Positions 26,440 through 39,900 of a stretch of 64,000 bases of DNA are shown in pieces. Both the position numbers and the translations under genes were made by a program. The stretch's first letter is position 1, and each line of letters begins with the position of its first letter. The DNA is from Hydractinia symbiolongicarpus (lineage: Eukaryota; Cnidaria; Hydrozoa; Anthoathecata; Hydractiniidae): assembly GCF_029227915.1 (NCBI RefSeq), contig NC_079881.1, positions 28,621,501-28,685,500 on the forward strand, written 5' to 3'. The notes under the pieces were generated by a model. That model was given only the letters and a program-made list of their open reading frames with translations, did no database searches and was not told the DNA's origin.

Positions 26440-28278
26440 CGCATGAGACTTGTAGTTTTCAAAAATGTTTTTATTTTTGATGAGACGCTGAATAAAAGAA
26501 GTTTAATCGCCGGCAAACGAAAACCCGCGACTTCCCGTAAATCCTGACTCGACCGTATAGTCAAAAGTATACAAAGAATGTACTCAGGGAGTAAACTCAT
26601 TTCCCGAACGATTTTTTAAATTATTTTTTCACCATTAAAACGCGTGAAACTTGTAATTTTCAGAAATATTTTCATTTGTGATGAGACGCTTAATGAAAGT
26701 GGTTTAAACGCCGGCAAAGGAAAACCGGCGATTTCCCGTAAATCCCGGGCTTGGCCCGTATAGTCGAATGTATACAAAGAAAGTACCCTGTGAGTAAACT
26801 TACTTCCAAAACGATTTTTTAAATTATTTTTTCACCACTAAAACGCATGAGACTTGTAGTTTTCAAAAATGATTTCAATTTTGATGAGACGCTTAATGAA
26901 AGAGGTTTAATCGCCGGCAAAAGAAAACCCGCGATTTCCCGTAAATCCCGGGCTTGGCCCGTATAGTCGAATGTATACAAAAAAAGTACCCTGTGAGTAA
27001 ACTCATTTCCAGAACGATTTTTTAAATTATTATTTCACCACTAAAGCCCATGAGACTTGTAGTTTTTAAAAATGATTTCATTTTTGTTGAGACGTTGAAT
27101 AAAAGAAGTTTAATCGCCGGCAAACGAAAACCGGCGATTTCCCGTAAATCCCGACTCGGCCCGTATAGTCGAAAGTATACAAAGAAAGTACTTAGGTAGT
27201 AAACTCATTTCCCGAACGATTTTTTAAATTATTTTTTCACCACTAAAACGCATGAGACTTGTAGTTTTCAGAAATGTTTTCATTTTTGATGAGACGCTTA
27301 ATGAAAGTGGTTTAATCGCCGGCAAAAGAAAACCCGCGATTTCCCGTAAATCCCGGGCTTGGCCCGTATAGTCGAATGTATACAAAGAAAGTACCCTGTG
27401 AGTAAACTCATTTCCAAAACGATTTCTTAAATTATCTTTTCACCACTAAAACGCATGAGACTTGTAGTTTTCAAAAATGTTTTTATTTTTGATGAGACGC
27501 TGAATAAAAGAAGTTTAATCGCCGGCAAACGAAAACCCGCGACTTCCCGTAAATCCTGACTCGGCCGTATAGTCAAAAGTATACAAAGAATGTACTCAGG
27601 GAGTAAACTCATTTCCCGAACGATTTTTTAAATTATTTTTTCACCATTAAAACGCGTGAAACTTGTAATTTTCAGAAATATTTTCATTTGTGATGAGACG
27701 CTTAATGAAAGTGGTTTAAACGCCGGCAAAGGAAAACCGGCGATTTCCCGTAAATCCCGGGCTTGGCCCGTATAGTCGAATGTATACAAAGAAAGTACCC
27801 TGTGAGTAAACTTACTTCCAAAACGATTTTTTAAATTATCTTTTCACCACTAAAACGCATGAGACTTGTAGTTTTCAAAAATGATTTCAATTTTGATGAG
27901 ACGCTTAATGAAAGAGGTTTAATCGCCGGCAAAAGAAAACCCGCGATTTCCCGTAAATCCCGGGCTTGGCCCGTATAGTCGAATGTATACAAAAAAAGTA
28001 CCCTGTGAGTAAACTCATTTCCAGAACGATTTTTTAAATTATTATTTCACCACTAAAGCCCATGAGACTTGTAGTTTTTAAAAATGATTTCATTTTTGTT
28101 GAGACGTTGAATAAAAGAAGTTTAATCGCCGGCAAACGAAAACCGGCGATTTCCCGTAAATCCCGACTCGGCCCGTATAGTCGAAAGTATACAAAGAAAG
28201 TACTTAGGGAGTAAACTCATTTCCCGAACGATTTTTTAAATTATTTTTTCACCACTAAAACGCATGAGACTTGTAGTT
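26440..28278. repeat. Tandem duplication, 5-mer of about 1012 bp
   Basis: About 26440-27451 is followed by a second copy to about 28278, where the match ends. Markers at a 1012-bp offset: TACTCAGGG (26581 and 27593), CATTAAAACGCGTGAAAC, GGTTTAAACGCCGG, CTTACTTCC, TTTTGTTGAGACGTTG, and CCCGACTCGGCCCG with GTACTTAGG. The unit is 3 bp shorter than five full monomers because of internal deletions, which shows that those deletions predate the duplication. Confidence 0.8.
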
Positions 28279-29182
28279 TTCAAAAATGTTTTCATTTTTG
28301 ATGAGACGCTGAATAAAAGAAGTTTAATCGCCGGCAACCGAAAACCCGCCATTTCCTGTGAACCCCGGGCTTGGCCTGTATAGTCAAAAGTATACAAAGA
28401 AAGTACCCGGGGTGTAAACTCATTTTCCGAACGATTTTTTAAATTATTATTTCACCACTAAAGCCCATGAGACTTGTAGTTTTTAAAAAATTTTTCATTT
28501 ATGATGAGACGCTGAATAAAAGAAGTTTAATCGCCGGCAAACGAAAACCCGCAACTTCCCGTAAATCCCGGACTCGGCCCGTATAGTCAAAAGTATACAA
28601 AGAAAGTACCCAGGGAGTAAACTCATTTCCCGAACGATTTTTTAAATTATTTTTTCACCACTAAAACGCATGAGACTTGTAGTTTTCAGAAATGTTTTCA
28701 TTTTTGATGGGACGCTGAATAAAAGAAGTTTAATCGCCGGCAAACGAAAACCCGCGATTTCCCGTAAATCCCGGACTCGGCCCGTATAGTCAAAAGTATA
28801 CGAAGAAAGTACCCAGGGAGTAAACTCATTTTCCGAACGATTTTTTCAATTATTTTTTCACCACTAAAACGCATGAGAATTGCAGTTTTCAAAAATGTTT
28901 TGATTTTTGATGAGACGCTTAATCAAAGATGTTTAATCGCCGGCAAACAAAAACCAGCAATTTCCCCTAAATCCCGGGCTTGAGCCGTGTAGTCGAATGT
29001 ATACAAAGAAAGTACCCAGGGAGTAAACTCATTTCCCGAACGATTTTTTAATTATTTTTTTCACCACTAAAACGCATGAGACTTGTAGTTTTTAAAAATG
29101 TTTTCATTTTTGATGAGACGCTTAACGAAAGAGGTTTAATCGCCGGCAAACAAAAACCCGCGATTTCCCGTAAATCCCGGGC

Positions 29183-30390
29183 TTGGCCCGTATAGTCGAA
29201 TGTATACAAAGAAAGTACCCTGTGAGTAAACTCATTTCCCGAACGATTTTTTATATTATGTTTTCACCACTAAAACGCATGAGACTTGTAGTTTTCAGAA
29301 ATGTTTTCATTTTTGATGAGACGCTTAATGAAAGTGGATTAATCGCCGGCAAACGAAAACCTGCGATTTCCCGTAAATCCCGGGCTTGGCCCGTATAGTC
29401 AAAAGTATACAAAGAAAGTACCCAGGGAGTAAACTCATTTCCTGAACTATTTTTTATATTATTTTTTCACCACTAAAACGCATGAGACTTGTAGTTTTCA
29501 GAAATGTTTTCATTTTTGATGGGACGCTGAATAAAAGAAGTTTAATCGCCGGCAAACGAAAACCCGCGATTTCCCGTAAATCCCGGACTCGGCCCGTATA
29601 GTCAAAAGTATACGAAGAAAGTAGCCAGGGAGTAAACTCATTTTCCGAACGATTTTTTCAATTATTTTTTCACCACTAAAACGCATGAAACTTGCAGTTT
29701 TCAAAAAATTTTTCATTTTTGATGAGACGCTTAATGAAAGAGGTTTAATCGCCGGCAAACAAAAACCCGCGATTTCCCGTAAATCCCGGGCTTGGCCCGT
29801 ATAGTCGAATGTATACAAAGACAGTACCCTGTGAGTAAACTCATTTCCCGAACGATTTTTTATATTATGTTTTCACCACTAAAACGCATGAGACTTGTAG
29901 TTTTCAGAAATGTTTTCATTTTTGATGAGACGCTTAATGAAAGTGGATTAATCGCCGGCAAACGAAAACCCGCGATTTCCCGTAAATCCCGGGCTTGGCC
30001 CGTATAGTCAAAAGTATACAAAGAAAGTACCCAGGGAGTAAACTCATTTCCTGAACGATTTTTTATATTATTTTTTCACCACTAAAACGCCTGAGACTTG
30101 TAGTTTTCAAAAATGTTTTCATTTTTGATGGGACGCTGAATAAAAGAAGTTTAATCGCCGGCAAACGAAAACCCGCGATTTCCCGTAAATCCCGGACTCG
30201 GCCCGTATAGTCAAAAGTATACAAAGAAAGTACCCAGGGAGTAAACTCATTTTCCGAACGATTTTTTAAATTATTTTTTCACCACTAAAACGCATGAGAC
30301 TTGCAGTTTTCAAAAATGTTTTCATTTTTGATGAGACGCTTGATGAAAGATGTTTAATCGCCGGCAAACGAAAACCAGCGATTTCCCATA
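29183..30390. repeat. Tandem duplication, 3-mers of 609 bp
   Basis: Two consecutive three-monomer units (offset 609 bp) repeat the order: CCCTGTGAG with TATTATGTTTTC and GTGGATTAATCG; then TTTCCTGAAC with GGGACGCTG; then CATTTTCCG with CTTGCAG. The copies differ by scattered substitutions, for example GAACTATTTT against GAACGATTTT. Confidence 0.65.
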
Positions 30391-33300
30391 AATCCCGGGC
30401 TTGACCCGTGTAGTCGAATGTATACAAAGAAAGTACCCAGGGAGTAAACTCATTTTCGGAACGATTTTTTAAATTATTTTTTGACCACTAAAACGCATGA
30501 GACTTGTAGTTTTCAAAAATGTTTTCATTTTTGATGAGACGCTGAATAAAAGACGTTTAATCGCCGGCAAACGAAAACCCGCCATTTCCTGTAAACCCCG
30601 GGCTTGGCCCGTATAGTCAAAAGTATACAGAGAAAGTACCCGGGGTGTAAACTCATTTCCCGAACGATTTTTTAAATTATTATTTCACCACTAAAGCCCA
30701 TGAGACTTGTAGTTTTTAAAAATGTTTTCATTTTTGATGAGACGCTGAATAAAAGAAGTTTAATCGCCGGCAAACGAAAACCCGCGACTTCCCGTAAATC
30801 CCGGACGCGGCCCGTATAGTCAAAAGTATACAAAGAAAGTTCCCACGAAGTAAACTCATTTCCCGAACGATTTTTTAAATTATTTTTTCACCACTAAAAC
30901 GCATGAGACTAGTAGTTTTCAAATTTGTTTTCATTTTTGATGAGACGCTGAATAAAAGAAGTTTAATCGCCGGCAAACGAAAACCCGCGATTTCCCGTAA
31001 ATCCCGGGCTTGGCCCGTATAGTCAAAAGTATACAAAGAAAGTACCCAGGGAGTAAACTCATTTCCCGAACGATTTATTAATTTATTTTTTCACCACTAT
31101 AACGCATGAGAGTTGTAGTTTTCAAAAATGTTTGCATTTTTGATGAGACGCTGAATAAAAGATGTTTAATCGCCGGCAAACGAAAACCCGCGACTTCCCG
31201 TAAATCCTGACTCGGCCGTATAGTCAAAAGTATACAAAGAATGTACCCAGGGAGTAAACTCATTTCCCGAACGATTTTTTAAATTATTTTTTCACCATTA
31301 AAACGCGTGAAACTTGTAATTTTCAGAAATATTTTCATTTGTGATGAGACGCTTAATGAAAGTGGTTTAAACGCCGGCAAAGGAAAACCGGCGATTTCCC
31401 GTAAATCCCGGGCATGGCCCGTATAGTCGAATGTATACAAAGAAAGTACCCTGTGAGTAAACTTACTTCCAAAACGATTTTTTAAATTATCTTTTCACCA
31501 CTAAAACGCATGAGACTTGTAGTTTTCAAAAATGAGTTCAATTTTGATGAGACGTTTAATGTAAGAGGTTTAATCGCCGGCAAACGAAAACCCGCGACTT
31601 CCCGTAAATCCTGACTCGGCCGTATAGTCAAAAGTATACAAAGAATGTACCCAGGGAGTAAACTCATTTCCCGAACGATTTTTTAAATTATTTTTTCACC
31701 ATTAAAACGCGTGAGACTTGTAGTTTTCAGAAATATTTTCATTTGTGATGAGACGCTTAATGAAAGAGGTTTAATCGCCGGCAAACGAAAACCCGCGATT
31801 TCCCGTAAATCCCGGGCTTGGCCCGTATAGTCGAATGTATACAAAAAAAGTACCCTGTGAGTAAACTCATTTCCAGAACGATTTTTTAAATTATCTTTTC
31901 ACCACTAAAACGCAAGAGACTTGTAGTTTTTAAAAATGATTTCATTTTTGATGAGACGTTGAATAAAAGAAGTTTAATCGCCGGCAAACGAAAACCGGCG
32001 ATTTCCCGTAAATCCCGACTCGGCCCGTATAGTCAAAAGTATACAAAGAAAGTACTTAGGAAGTAAACTCATTTCCCGAACGATTTTTTAAATTATTTTT
32101 TCACCACTAAAACGCATGAGACTTGTAGTTTTCAGAAATGTTTTCATTTTTGATGAGACGCTTAATGAAAGTGGTTTAATCGCCGGCAAAAGAAAACCCG
32201 CGATTTCCCGTAAATCCCGGGCTTTGCCCGTATAGTCGAATGTATACAAAGAAAGTACCCTGTGAGTAAACTCATTTCCAAAACGATTTTTTAAATTATC
32301 TTTTCACCACTAAAACGCATGAGACTTGTAGTTTTGAAAAATGTTTTCATTTTTGATGAGACGCTGAATAAAAGAAGTTTAATCGCCGGCAACCGAAAAC
32401 TCGCCATTTCCTGTAAACCCCGGGCTTGGCCTGTATAGTCAAAAGTATACAAAGAAAGTACCCGGGGTGTAAACTCATTTCCCGAACGATTTTTTAAATT
32501 ATTATTTCACCACTAAAGCCCATGAGACTTGTAGTTTTTAAAAATTTTTTCATTTATAATGAGACGCTGAATAAAAGAAGTTTAATCGCCGGCAAACGAA
32601 AACCCGCAACTTCCCGTAAATCCCGGACTCGGCCCGTATAGTCAAAAGTATACAAAGAAAGTACCCAGGGAGTAAACTCATTTCCCGAACGATTTTTTAA
32701 ATTATTTTTTCACCACTAAAACGCATGAGACTTGTAGTTTTCAGAAATGTTTTCATTTTTGATGGGACGCTGAATAAAAGAAGTTTAATCGCCGGCAAAC
32801 GAAAACCCGCGATTTCCCGTAAATCCCGGACTCGGCCCGTATAGTCAAAAGTATACAAAGAAAGTACCCAGGGAGTAAACTCATTTTCCGAACGATTTTT
32901 TCAATTATGTTTTCACCACTAAAACGCATGAGACTTGTAGTTTTCAGAAATGTTTTCATTTTTGATTATACGCTTAATGAAAGTGGACTAATCGCCGGCA
33001 AACGAAAACCCGCGATTTCCCGTAAATCCCGGGCTTTGCCCGTATAGTCAAAAGTATACAAAGAAAGTACCCAGGGAGTAAACTCATTTCCTGAACGATT
33101 TTTTATATTATTTTTTCACCACTAAAACGCATGAGACTTGTAGTTTTCAAAAATGTTTTCATTTTTGATGGGACGCTGAATAAAAAATGTTTAATCGCCG
33201 GCAAACGAAAACCCGCGATTTCCCTTAAATCCCGGACTCGGCCCGTATAGTCAAAAGTATACAAAGAAAGTACCCAGGGAGTAAACTCATTTTCCGAACG

Positions 33301-34399
33301 ATTTTTTAAATTATTTTTTCACCACTAAAACGCATGAGACTTGCAGTTTTCAAAAATGTTTTGATTTTTGATGAGACGCTTAATGAAAGATGTTTAATCG
33401 CCGTCAAACAAAAACCAGCAATTTCCCCTAAATCCCGGGCTTGACCCGTGTAGTCGAATGTATACTAAGAAAGTACCCAGGGAGTAAACTCATTTCCCGA
33501 ACGATTTTTTAATTATTTTTTTTCACCACTAAAACGCATGAGACTTGTAGTTTTTAAAAATGTTTTCATTTTTGATGAGACGCTTAATGAAAGAGGTTTA
33601 ATCGCCGGCAAACAAAAACCCGCGATTTCCCGTAAATCCCGGGCTTGGCCCGTATAGTCGAATGTATACAAAGAAAGTACCCTGTGAGTAAACTCATTTC
33701 CCGAACGATTTTTTACATTATGTTTTCACCACTAAAACGCATGAGACTTGTAGTTTTCAAAAATGTTTTCATTTTTGATGGGACGCTGAATAAAAGAAGT
33801 TTAATCGCCGGCAAACGAAAACCCGCGATTTCCCGTAAATCCCGGACTCGGCCCGTATAGTCAAAAGTATACAAAGAAAGTACCCAGGGAGTAAACTTAT
33901 TTATCGAACGATTTTTTATATTATGTTTTCACCACTAAAACGCATGAGACTTGTAGTTTTCAAAAATGTTTTCATTTTTGATGGGACGCTGAATAAAAGA
34001 AGTTTAATCGCCGGCAAACGAAAACCCGCGATTTCCCGTAAACCCCGAAGTCGGCCCGTATAGTCAAAAGTATACAAAAAAAGTACCAAGGAAGTAAACT
34101 CATTTTCCGAACGATTTTTTAAATTATTTTTTCACCACTAAAACGCATGAGACTTGTAGTTTTCAAAAATGTTTTCATTTTTGATGAGACGCTTAATGAA
34201 AGAGGTATAATCGCCGGCAAACGAAAACCCGCGATTTCCCGTAAATCCCGGGCTTGGCCCGTATAGTCAAAAGTATACAAAGAAAGTACCCAGGGAGTAA
34301 ACTCATTTCCTGAACGATTTTTTATATTATTTTTTCACCACTAAAGCGCATGAGACTTGTAGTTTTTAAAAATGTTTTCATTTTTGATGAGACGCTTAA

Positions 34400-35040
34400 T
34401 AAAAGAGGTTTAATCGCCGGCAAACGAAAACCCGAGATTTCCCGTAAATCCCGCGCTTGGCCCGTATAGTCGAATGTATACAAAGAAAGTACCCTGTGAG
34501 TAAACTCATTTCCCGAACGATTTTTTATATTATGTTTTCACCACTAAAACGCATGAGACTTGTAGTTTTCAAAAATGTTTTCATTTTTAATGGGACGCTG
34601 AATAAAAGAAGTTTAATCGCCGGCAAACGAAAACCCGCGATTTCCCGTAAACCCCGGAGTCGGCCCGTATAGTCAAAAGTATACAAAAAAAGTACCCAGG
34701 GAGTAAACTCATTTTCCGAACGATTTTTTAAATTATTTTTTCACCACTAAAACGCATGAGACTTGTAGTTTTCAAAAACGTTTTCATTTTTGATGAGACG
34801 CTTAATGAAAGAGGTATAATCGCCGGCAAACGAAAACCAGCGATTTCCCCTAAATCCCGGGCTTGGCCCGTGTAGTCGAATGTATACAAAGAAATTACCC
34901 TGTGAGTAAACTCATTTCCCGAACGATTTTTTATATTATGTCTTCACCACTAAAACGCATGAGACTTGTAGTTTTCAGAAATGTTTTCATTTTTGATGAG
35001 ACGCTTAATGAAAGTGGATTAATCGCCGGCAAACGAAAAC
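34400..35040. repeat. Three-monomer segment copied at +2029 bp
   Basis: Matches about 36430-37070 (ten monomer lengths). Shared markers: CCGAGATTTCCCG with CCCGCGCTTGG, CCCCGGAGTCGG, GAGGTATAATCG, and AAATTACCCTGTGAG. The copies diverge where this one has CCGCGCCTTCCCG and the other CCGCGACTTCCCG. Confidence 0.7.
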
Positions 35041-35896
35041 CCGCGCCTTCCCGTAAATCCCAGGCTTGGCCCGTGTAGTCAAAAGTATACAAAGAAAGTA
35101 CCCAGGGAGTAAACCCATTTCCCGAACGATTTTTTAAATTTTTTTTTCACCACTAAAACGCATGAGACTTGTAGTTTTTAAAAATGTGTTCATTTTTGAT
35201 GAGACGCTTAATGAAAGAGGTTTAATCGCCGGCAAACGAAAACCCAAGATTTCCCGTAAATCCCCGGCTTGGCCCGTATAGTCGAAGGTATACAAAGAAA
35301 GTACCCTGTGAGTAAACTCATTTCCCGAACGATTTTTTATATTATGTTTTCACCACTAAAACGCATGAGACTTGTAGTTTTCAAAAATGTTTTCATTTTT
35401 AATGGGACGCTGAATAAAAGAAGTTTAATCGCCGGCAAACGAAAATCCGCGATTTCCCGTAAACCCCGGACCCGGCCCGTATAGTCAAAAGTATACAAAA
35501 GAAGTACCCAGGGAGTAAACTCATTTTCCGAACGATTTTTTAAATTATTTTTTCACCACTAAAACGCATGAGACTTCTAGTTTTCAAAAATGTTTTCATT
35601 TTTGATGAGACGCTTAATGAAAGTGGTATAATCGCCGGCAAACGAAAACCAGCGATTTCCACTAAATCCCGGGCTTGGCCCGTGTAGTCGAATGTATACA
35701 AAGAAAGTACCCAGGGAGTAAACTCATTTCACGAACGATTTTTTAATTTTTTTTTTCACCACTAAAGCCCATGAGACTTGTAGTTTTCAAAAATGTTTCC
35801 ATTTTTGATGAGCGCTGAATAAAAGAAGTTTAATCGCCGGCAAACAAAAACCCGCGATTTCCGGTAAATCCCGGACTCGGCCCGTATAGTCAAAAG

Positions 35897-36099
35897 AATA
35901 CAAAGAAAGTACCCAGGGAGTAAACTCATTTCTTGAACGATTTTTTAAATTATTTTTTCACCACTAAAACGCATGAGACTTGTAGTTTTCAGAATTTTTT
36001 TCATTTTTGATGAGACGCTTAATGAAAGTGGTTTGATCGCCGGCAAACGAAAACCCGCCATTTCCCGTAAACCCCGGGCTTGGCCCGTATAGTCAAAAG
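35897..36099. repeat. Hybrid f/a monomer, founder type of right domain
   Basis: The first half is f-type (CTTAATGAAAG, GTGGTTTGATCG). From the CGCCGGCAAA box on it is a-type (CGCCATTTCCCG, TAAACCCCGGGCTTGG, TAGTCAAAAG). It follows a GAGCGCTG (e-type) monomer and precedes a b-type CCCGGGGTGTAAAC monomer. The left domain has e-f-a-b here, so one monomer has been lost by fusion. The fused type recurs throughout 36-64 kb, including as the last monomer of the terminal 6-mer. Relatedness by descent is an inference from these shared markers. Confidence 0.75.
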
Positions 36100-36929
36100 T
36101 ATACAAAGAAAGTACCCGGGGTGTAAACTCATTTCCCGAACGATTTTTTAAATTATTATTTCACAACTAAAGCCCATGAGACTTGTAGTTTTTAAAAATG
36201 TTTTCATTTTTGATGAGACGCTGAATAAAAGAAGTTTAATCGCCGGCAAACGAAAACCCGCGACTTCCCGTAAATCCCGGACTCCGCCCGTATAGTCAAA
36301 AGTATACAAAGAAAGTACCCAGGGAGTAAACTCATTTTTCGAACGATTTTTTAAATTATTTTTTCACCACTAAAACGCATGAGACTTGTAGTTTTCAAAA
36401 ATGTTTTCATTTTTGATGAGACGCCTAATAAAAGAGGTTTAATCGCCGGCAAACGAAAACCCGAGATTTCCCGTAAATCCCGCGCTTGGCCCGTATAGTC
36501 GAATGTATACAAAGAAAGTACCCTGTGAGTAAACTCATTTCCCGAACGATTTTTTATATTATGTTTTCACCACTAAAACGCATGAGACTTGTAGTTTTCA
36601 AAAATGTTTTCATTTTTGATGGGACGCTGAATAAAAGAAGTTTAATCGCCGGCAAACGAAAACCCGCGATTTCCCGTAAACCCCGGAGTCGGCCCGTATA
36701 GTCAAAAGTATACAAAAAAAGTACCCAGGGAGTAAACTCATTTTTCCGAACGATTTTTTAAATTATTTTTTCACCACTAAAACGCATGAGACTTGTAGTT
36801 TTCAAAAATGTTTTCATTTTTGATGAGACGCTTAATGAAAGAGGTATAATCGCCGGCAAACGAAAACCAGCGATTTCCCCTAAATCCCGGGCTTGGCCCG
36901 TGTAGTCGAATGTATACAAAGAAATTACC

Positions 36930-39900
36930 CTGTGAGTAAACTCATTTCCCGAACGATTTTTTATAATATGTTTTCACCACTAAAACGCATGAGACTTGTA
37001 GTTTTCAGAAATGTTTTCATTTTTGATGAGACGCTTAATGAAAGTGGATTAATCGCCGGCAAACGAAAACCCGCGACTTCCCGTAAATCCCGGACTCGGC
37101 CCGTATAGTCAAAAGTATACAAAGAAAGTACCCAGGGAGTAAACTCATTTTCCGAACGATTTTTTAAATTATTTTTTCACCACTAAAACGCATGAGACTT
37201 GTAGTTTTCAAAAATGTTTTCATTTTTGATGGGACGCTGAATAAAAGAAGTTTAATCGCCGGCAAACGAAAACCCGAGATTTCCCGTAAATCCCGCGCTT
37301 GGCCCGTATAGTCGAATGTATATAAAGAAAGTACCCTGTGAGTAAACTCATTTCCCGAACGATTTTTTATATTATGTTTTCACCACTAAAACGCATGAGA
37401 CTTGTAGTTTTCAAAAATGTTTTCATTTTTGATGGGACGCTGAATAAAAGAAGTTTAATCGCCGGCAAACGAAAACCCGCGATTTCCCGTAAACCCCGGA
37501 GTCGGCCCGTATAGTCAAAAGTATACAAAAAATGTACCCAGGGAGTAAACTCATTTTCCGAACGATTTTTTAAATTATTTTTTCACCACTAAAACGCATG
37601 AGACTTGTAGTTTTCAAAAATGTTTTCATTTTTGATGAGACGCTTAATGAAAGAGGTATAATCGCCGGCAAACGAAAACCAGCGATTTCCCCTAAATCCC
37701 GGGCTTGGCCCGTGTAGTCGAATGTATACAAAGAAATTACCCTGTGAGTAAACTCATTTCCCGAACGATTTTTTATATTATGTTTTCACCACTAAAACGC
37801 ATGAGACTTGTAGTTTTCAGAAATGTTTTCATTTTTGATGAGACGCTTAATGAAAGTGGATTAATCGCCGGCAAACGAAAACCCGCGCCTTCCCGTAAAT
37901 CCCGGGCTTGGCCCGTATAGTCAAAAGTATACAAAGAAAGTACCCAGGGAGTAAACTCATTTCCCGAACGATTTTTTAAATTTTTTTTTCACCACTAAAA
38001 CGCATGAGACTTGTAGTTTTTAAAAATGTTTTTATTCTTGATGAGACGCTTAATGAAAGAGGTTTAATCGCCGGCAAACGAAAACCCAAGATTTCCCGTA
38101 AATCCCCGGCTTGGCCCGTATAGTCGAAGGTATACAAAGAAAGTACCCTGTGAGTAAACTCACTTCCCGAACGATTTTTTATATTATGTTTTCACCACTA
38201 AAACGCATGAGACTTGTAGTTTTCAAAAATGTTTTCATTTTTGATGGGACGCTGAATAAAAGAAGTTTAATCGCCGGCAAACGAAAACCCGAGATTTCCC
38301 GTAAATCCCGCGCTTGGCCCGTATAGTCGAATGTATATAAAGAAAGTACCCTGTGAGTAAACTCATTTCCCGAACGATTTTTTATATTATGTTTTCACCA
38401 CTAAAACGCATGAGACTTGTAGTTTTCAAAAATGTTTTCATTTTTGATGGGACGCTGAATAAAAGAAGTTTAATCGCCGGCAAACGAAAACCCGCGATTT
38501 CCCGTAAACCCCGGAGTCGGCCCGTATAGTCAAAAGTATACAAAAAATGTACCCAGGGAGTAAACTCATTTTCCGAACGATTTTTTAAATTATTTTTTCA
38601 CCACTAAAACGCATGAGACTTGTAGTTTTCAAAAATGTTTTCATTTTTAATGACACGCTTAATGAAAGAGGTATAATCGCCGGCAAACGAAAACCAGCGA
38701 TTTCCCCTAAATCCCGGGCTTGGCCCGTGTAGTCGAATGTATACAAAGAAATTACCCTGTGAGTAAACTCATTTCCCGAACGATTTTTTATATTATGTTT
38801 TCACCACTAAAACGCATGAGACTTGTAGTTTTCAGAAATGTTTTCATTTTTGATGAGACGCTTAATGAAAGTGGATTAATCGCCGGCAAACGAAAACCCG
38901 CGCCTTCCCGTAAATCCCGGGCTTGGCCCGTATAGTCAAAAGTATACAAAGAAAGTACCCAGGGAGTAAACTCATTTCCCGAACGATTTTTTAAATTTTT
39001 TTTTCACCAATAAAACGCATGAGACTTGTAGTTTTTGAAAATGTTTTTATTCTTGATGAGACGCTTAATGAAAGAGGTTTAATCGCCGGCAAACGAAAAC
39101 CCAAGATTTCCCGTAAATCCCCGGCTTGGCCCGTATAGTCGAAGGTATACAAAGAAAGTACCCTGTGAGTAAACTCACTTCCCGAACGATTTTTTATATT
39201 ATGTTTTCACCACTAAAACGCATGAGACTTGTAGTTTTCAAAAATGTTTTCATTTTTGATGAGACGCTTAATGAAAGTGGTATAATCGCCGGCAAACGAA
39301 AACCAGCGATTTCCACTAAATCCCGGGCTTGGCCCGTGTAGTCGAATGTATACAAAGAAAGTACCCAGGGAGTAAACTCATTTCCCGAATGATTTTTTAA
39401 TTTTTTTTTTCACCACTAAAGCCCATGAGACTTGTAGTTTTCAAAAATGTTTTCATTTTTGATGAGCGCTGAATAAAAGAAGTTTAATCGCCGGCAAACA
39501 AAAACCCGCGATTTCCGGTAAATCCCGGACTCGGCCCGTATAGTCAAAAGAATACAAAGAAAGTACCCAGGGAGTAAACTCATTTCTTGAACGATTTTTT
39601 AAATTATTTTTTCACCACTAAAACGCATGAGACTTGTAGTTTTCAGAATTTCTTTCATTTTTGATGAGACGCTTAATGAAAGTGGTTTGATCGCCGGCAA
39701 ACGAAAACTTGCCATTTCCCGTAAACCCCGGGCTTGGCCCGTATAGTCAAAAGTATACAAAGAAAGTACCCGGGGTGTAAACTCATTTCCCGAACGATTT
39801 TTTAAATTATTATTTCACAACTAAAGCCCATGAGACTTGTAGTTTTTAAAAATGTTTTCATTTTTGATGAGACGCTGAATAAAAGAAGTGTAATCGCCGG

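Larger units (their letters stand above)
23500..34050. repeat. Central diverged domain, second part
   Basis: Begins with the first monomer combining CCCTGTGAG, TTATATTATGTTTTCACC and GATGGGACGCTG, a type that becomes dominant to the right. It also holds private types (CATTAAAACGCGTG with TTTGTGATGAG; GTACTTAGG; GAAGTACCC variants with GAATGTAC). Indels remain frequent. Long-range pairing is weak and imperfect, for example 25.82-26.8 kb with 30.48-31.5 kb at an offset near 4663 bp. Confidence 0.8.

Noticed and set aside
34200-34215. TATAAT inside GAGGTATAATCG, resembling a bacterial -10 box
   Set aside because: It is a single T-to-A change from the common GAGGTTTAATCG, the upstream TTGATG lies 19 bp away with a poor match to a -35 box, and the array is a eukaryote-type satellite. 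No transcript start can be inferred.
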